DNA of 64,000 nucleotides, taken from NCBI GenBank assembly GCA_045106985.1, contig JBGCFQ010000002.1, positions 62,001 to 126,000 on the forward strand. The letters run 5' to 3'. The notes under the pieces are model-generated. The model saw nothing but the letters and a program-made list of their open reading frames with translations, made no database searches and had not been told where the DNA came from. This DNA comes from JAUIET01 sp045106985 (GTDB taxonomy: Bacteria; Pseudomonadota; Gammaproteobacteria; Pseudomonadales; JAUIET01). Below, one piece after another: positions 60,606-64,000 of this stretch. Every line of letters starts with the position of its first letter. The first letter of the stretch is position 1. The translations under genes and the position numbers were made by a program.

Positions 60606-62315
60606 CGCAAGGGCTACCATCGGCAGCCATTCAAAAGCGCCACCACCGCCCGAATCGTTCGTCGCAACGTTTAGTGCATTGTTTTGCTCGGGTACGTTTG
60701 GTGGATTCTGAGGCACAGGATCCGGCGCAGACACGGTGCCGGTGAAACTCAAGCTATCAGTGAGGCTATTGTTAGCGGTATTGGTTTCGACCAATTCACT
60801 GCTTCCTGTCACAGCGACGGAATGCTGAAAGGATACAGACTCAGTGTTACCTATCGCGCTCACATCGAGAGTAGCGGTAGCTTGAGGACTATTTAGTATG
60901 CAACTGTAAGTCTGGCCGCTCCCTGCAACAGTGCAGGCCGTTCCGTTTAACCTCACAGACGTAAATGAACCGTCTCCGCCAGCAATACTCCCAGACACAG
61001 TAAGCGATGGTATTGATTCAGATGCCGCTTCTGAATTAACAGAAAACTGACTCGAAAATTCAGCCCCAATGTTGGCGCTGCTTTGGTTGTTGCTGTCGGC
61101 AGCAAGACTGACATCTGCCGGAAAATTAAAACACTGAGCTAACGATGGCAAGCTGTCTATGGCTGAGTCAATCTCATCGAAGCTACAAGAGGAGAATCCC
61201 GCAGTCGTGGTACTCAGTGCAGGCTCCATCAGAAAGCCGGTGGAGCAGTCGTTGTCTACGTCGTCATGATTAGCACCAAAATTGTGACCAATTTCGTGCG
61301 CGATAATCATGGCGGTAGTGGCAGCGGCATTGGCAGAGCCCCCACCTATCAACTGTGATGTGCCTGCCGCAAAACCGTTGTTGTTGCACAATACATCAGT
61401 AAATGCGATACCCGCGGTGCTGTTGTCAAAATCCCTGCCTGTCACCAAATGCAGCAATGCTGGCCTGCTTGTTTCAAACGGCAGCAAGTTGTTGCTACTC
61501 ATTGCCCTAATAGACGCAGGATCTTCTACCGGGTGAAGGGGGTCCACACCACCAAGTAAAACATCAGCATCCGTCGAGTCGGTGAACACCTGCTCATCCA
61601 AGAACTCAGTGTTAATCACGTCGAAAACGATATCGAAGCTTTCCGAATAATAACCCTCGACCATGTTGATAATACTGGTCGCAGTCGCTTGCGGATCGCT
61701 GAGTTGATCTTGAAAAAGCTCATCAAATACGAATTCGATTTCTGCCAAGAGGCAAACACCGTCTACTGTGGTTGTACACAGAGAACTGAGATCGGCTCTA
61801 GACACTCGTGGTTGTTCAAAAACAGAGTGAGCGCGTAACGGCGTAGCAAGCTCCCCAGAACCAGACAGAAAATTACTTGCTGCCGAAGAGTGCGGGTGCT
61901 TACTGCCGCAGCTAGTATGCGGCATCTCGGAAACTGGCTCAGCATTCAAGGCGATCACGCCAGCCAAGCTAGTCTTTGCTCTCTGCATAGTTTCACTTTG
62001 AACTTCGCTGTGCGCTGGAGCGCTCGAGCCAATGAGATATGTTTGAGAACCAATGGAGGCTAATCCTGACCATTCGCCAGCAACGAGAGAAAGTCTTACC
62101 CAACTTCCATCAACTTCAGGCAGAGTGCCACGAAAGTGCTGCTGCGCGAGAACTTCAGCTCCGCGCAACTGTGTTGCTAAGCGGTCGTTGTGCTCAAGTT
62201 GAAGTTGGTAGCTGTGGCCCTCAAGCGTTAAATGCTGAGGCTGATCAGCTTCAGCAGCGTTCGCTAATAAAACTGTTCCAGCAGCTAATACAGTGGAAAG
62301 AACTTTAAGCATCAA
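60144..62315 (-). CDS. Secreted reprolysin-type metalloprotease with GlyGly-CTERM, continuous with a DUF6174-like lipoprotein
   Basis: This single 723-codon frame contains two apparent proteins. Residues 1-23 are a signal peptide. Residues ~180-395 are an M12-type metalloprotease with AHEIGHNFGANHD (His340, Glu341, His344, His350) and a Met-turn GFLMEP. Residues ~400-535 are beta-rich, CARDB-like sequence. Residues 555-577 (DSGGGGAFEWLPM...LIKR) look like a GlyGly-CTERM sorting signal used by rhombosortase. The frame then continues as a lipoprotein signal (lipobox LLVGGC, Cys591) and a DUF6174-like domain. Either this is a natural fusion, or the lipoprotein is also made from the internal ATG at 60605, or one indel error has merged two genes. 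Confidence 0.85.
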   Translation of the reverse strand: MMLKVLSTVLAAGTVLLANAAEADQPQHLTLEGHSYQLQLEHNDRLATQLRGAEVLAQQHFRGTLPEVDGSWVRLSLVAGEWSGLASIGSQTYLIGSSAPAHSEVQSETMQRAKTSLAGVIALNAEPVSEMPHTSCGSKHPHSSAASNFLSGSGELATPLRAHSVFEQPRVSRADLSSLCTTTVDGVCLLAEIEFVFDELFQDQLSDPQATATSIINMVEGYYSESFDIVFDVINTEFLDEQVFTDSTDADVLLGGVDPLHPVEDPASIRAMSSNNLLPFETSRPALLHLVTGRDFDNSTAGIAFTDVLCNNNGFAAGTSQLIGGGSANAAATTAMIIAHEIGHNFGANHDDVDNDCSTGFLMEPALSTTTAGFSSCSFDEIDSAIDSLPSLAQCFNFPADVSLAADSNNQSSANIGAEFSSQFSVNSEAASESIPSLTVSGSIAGGDGSFTSVRLNGTACTVAGSGQTYSCILNSPQATATLDVSAIGNTESVSFQHSVAVTGSSELVETNTANNSLTDSLSFTGTVSAPDPVPQNPPNVPEQNNALNVATNDSGGGGAFEWLPMVALAMLTLIKRTPLLLATLLLVGGCSNTAVSSKTASEQQLAGSVASSALKNYTVVQNRRCYCISDYRRPIKLWVEDGVVVQALYSDDGTIVPDVVRDDLRSLEQWQQSIREWQKLKPNKLEVAYDPKSGQLSSFELDPSAMKSDDEFSMSFTEYQAD

Positions 62316-62587
62316 TGCTCCCGATTATTCGTTGCGATTCCATTCAATGTCTCCTTCCATGGGGCAAGCCCTACAGGGTGACGCTCACACTGATCAATAA
62401 GCACACTGAGCAGCTTATATTGACTATAATTCGCACAGCGGTAAATAAAAGTAGGCCACGTTTGTTAGACACAGAAACGTCGATTTGATCACATTTATTT
62501 TGAATGTTTTTTGAACTGCCGCAGATTTACTCATTAGCGGTCTATTATTAGCCGCAAGCTCTGCCTACCTGCTGAGGGCTCTGCTCA

Positions 62588-63385
62588 CTAACGGCTTCGT
62601 TCCAGCACTGACTGATGGAAGTCAGATGCACTTAAGCCGGCGCCAAAAGAATAATTTTTCCATGCCAACACAGTGCTCTTTCCCGTCTGGTGGTTCACCA
62701 TTTCCAACTCGGTCGCTCGCCAGTATTTATCTAGGTACTGCTCATAGTCTGACATAGACATTGTTTTTAGGTGCTTTCCCCTGAGATCGTAAAAATCTAC
62801 TTTTAGCGTTCTGTATTCGTCTTTATCGATATAGGAAACCAGTTTAGAGTAACCGGAAAACTCGTCCTTAGGCGTCGCCTCAATCACAAAGACTTCCTGG
62901 TCAGCAAGGGTGTCTTCCCGCAGATAGGTATATTCGTATTTCTCTATCTGAACTGAAGACATGTCTTCGAAAGTGAATTCGCTCGCCATAAAGCGACCTC
63001 TCTTACCCTCTGATGATATGCGTTTTGTACGACGTAATTTTGGCAGGTATATCCATTGATCATCAGGCTTCAGTGCATGTGAATAGCTAAGGAAAGTGGT
63101 GCCCTGTACATCTCTCGGCTCATCAAATATCGTTAGGCCCTTATCGCCATCTCCTTCCACTTCTAACAACTTGATTCGCATTCGGCGCACTGTTTCCTTG
63201 CCGTTAGCGCGGCGCAATATCATCTCAAGCTCGGCCGCTGAATCTCCCCAGCCTTGATCTCGACGATCTTGTTCAATAGCAATAGCCAGGCCCTTCTCCT
63301 GAGCAGTTTGAGCATCTTCCGCATAAGCCTGGGGTAGCAAGAATAATAAACCTACGCTAAAACAAGAAAATTGACGTAACAACAT
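62588..63385 (-). CDS. Outer membrane lipoprotein-sorting-like (LolA-fold) protein
   Basis: This 265-residue exported protein has a signal peptide (MLLRQFSCFSVGLLFLLPQAYA). The LolA-like beta fold is suggested by AELEMILRRANGKETVRRMRIKLLEVEGDGDKGLTIFDEPRDVQGTTFLSYSH and WIYLPKLRRTKRISSEGKRGRFMASEFTFEDM. Relatives of this type usually lie beside an RND-type (MMPL) exporter; none is present here on either side, so it appears to be an orphan. True LolA is smaller. Function is unknown, probably lipid or lipoprotein handling in the periplasm. Confidence 0.85.
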   Translation of the reverse strand: MLLRQFSCFSVGLLFLLPQAYAEDAQTAQEKGLAIAIEQDRRDQGWGDSAAELEMILRRANGKETVRRMRIKLLEVEGDGDKGLTIFDEPRDVQGTTFLSYSHALKPDDQWIYLPKLRRTKRISSEGKRGRFMASEFTFEDMSSVQIEKYEYTYLREDTLADQEVFVIEATPKDEFSGYSKLVSYIDKDEYRTLKVDFYDLRGKHLKTMSMSDYEQYLDKYWRATELEMVNHQTGKSTVLAWKNYSFGAGLSASDFHQSVLERSR

Positions 63386-63501
63386 CTAATACTCTCTCCT
63401 CTGCTCACACAGCACTCGTTAATCGAACCTTCAATCTTGAACCAATTTTTGTCGGTGTGCCAACAATAAAGCAGCACAACGACATGCTATAGTACCGTCC
63501 T

Positions 63502-64000
63502 ATGCGCACCTATTACACGACCGTTATCAAATTTATACTTTGTTTGCTTGCGTTGCCACTGCAAGCAAACGCCACGGCTTTATCCCTTGAGTACCCGAAC
63601 CAGTTCTACGACGCCCACAAATTCGTAAGCTACCTGCAGGACCCGCTTTCAGAGCTGAGCTTCGAAGAAGTGGAGAATCTGTCAGACAGCGCATTCTCAC
63701 GCCCCTCCGAAGACCAATTCGCGGGCGGCTACTCTTCGTCAACCTATTGGCTAAAACTGCCTTTGCTGTTCAAGGTTTCCGAGCAAAATCGAGAGCAAAG
63801 CCACGATTGGATTTTAGAAATTGACTATGCAGCGGTGGACTATGTTGACCTCTATTATAGAGTTGGTGAAAGCCTGACACACCTTATTGCTGGTGACCGA
63901 AGGCCTCAGTCCGCTCGCCGTGCGCCTGATAACTTCCATTCGTTTTACCTTCGAATTCCACCCAACCAAGTTCAGAATGTTTACATAAAAGTACAAACCA
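63502..64000 (+). CDS. 7TM-DISM-type sensor protein, N-terminal part
   Basis: The gene starts with ATG and runs off the window, leaving 166 codons. A signal peptide (MRTYYTTVIKFILCLLALPLQANATA) is followed by a sequence typical of the 7TMR-DISM extracellular 2 domain: SSSTYWLKLPLLF, WILEIDYAAVDYVDLYYR and NFHSFYLRIPPNQVQNVYIKVQT. In the family this precedes seven membrane helices and a diguanylate cyclase or histidine kinase; the output domain here is not visible. Confidence 0.82.
   Translation, partial: MRTYYTTVIKFILCLLALPLQANATALSLEYPNQFYDAHKFVSYLQDPLSELSFEEVENLSDSAFSRPSEDQFAGGYSSSTYWLKLPLLFKVSEQNREQSHDWILEIDYAAVDYVDLYYRVGESLTHLIAGDRRPQSARRAPDNFHSFYLRIPPNQVQNVYIKVQT

Overview
This 64 kb window is ordinary bacterial chromosome. 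It contains no insertion sequence, prophage, CRISPR array, tRNA or rRNA that I could find. The gene set points to a gammaproteobacterium near the Pseudomonadales/Cellvibrionales, probably marine and aerobic. Supporting loci are rluB-scpB-scpA-yciO-yciV, ffs-dnaX-ybaB-recR, rnd-ycgL-ycgN, an Fpr reductase divergent from a FinR-like LysR regulator, bimodular queF, fadBA, DUF1145 and a three-gene proton-translocating transhydrogenase. Base composition looks close to 50% GC throughout. The taxonomic placement is inference from gene content.

Layout. 1-7.4 kb: the end of a yciK-like SDR gene, then rluB, scpB, scpA, yciO and yciV on the minus strand; yciB, an SH3/coiled-coil envelope protein, a periplasmic cyclophilin and pdxJ on the plus strand. 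7.4-9.7 kb: a gene-poor stretch with unknown small proteins and an XRE-type regulator. 9.8-13.3 kb: an MFS transporter convergent with the LysM lytic transglycosylase MltD. 13.5-18.9 kb: a catabolic island of two acyl-CoA dehydrogenases, an SDR and two luciferase-like (F420/FMN type) oxidoreductases. 19-23.3 kb: pdxH coupled to an enlarged AgcS symporter, an amidohydrolase and a TerB protein. 23.4-30.5 kb: fpr/finR, queF, a YadGH-type ABC exporter, a DUF1080 protein and cinA.

30.6-42.1 kb: fadBA, a CBS-GGDEF cyclase, an unknown membrane-anchored protein, alaA, an ammonium transporter with a candidate NtrC site, DUF1145, a PQQ dehydrogenase with a cytochrome c tail and an Ala-rich repeat lipoprotein. 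42.3-50.9 kb: an RlmB-like methyltransferase, the MoxR/VWA pair, ycgN-ycgL-rnd, recR-ybaB-dnaX and 4.5S RNA. 50.9-58.6 kb: a zinc alcohol dehydrogenase, a DUF1214 protein, pntAA-pntAB-pntB, and an ornithine-lipid pair (olsB, olsA) behind a DinB-like gene. 58.8-64 kb: a sulfotransferase, a secreted reprolysin-type metalloprotease continuous with a lipoprotein, an outer-membrane-lipoprotein-sorting-like protein and the start of a 7TM-DISM sensor.

The most notable points are: a run of ten A residues in dnaX with immediate stops in both alternative frames, which predicts a programmed gamma/tau switch; one reading frame joining a GlyGly-CTERM protease to a complete lipoprotein; an AgcS symporter with an extra domain of about 108 residues; a candidate F420/FMN-plus-acyl-CoA-dehydrogenase catabolic cluster; and several regulatory sites readable in the sequence (ffs promoter with processed leader, finR/fpr palindrome, amt NtrC/sigma-54 sites). 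I did not find a convincing wholly new defence or mobile system.
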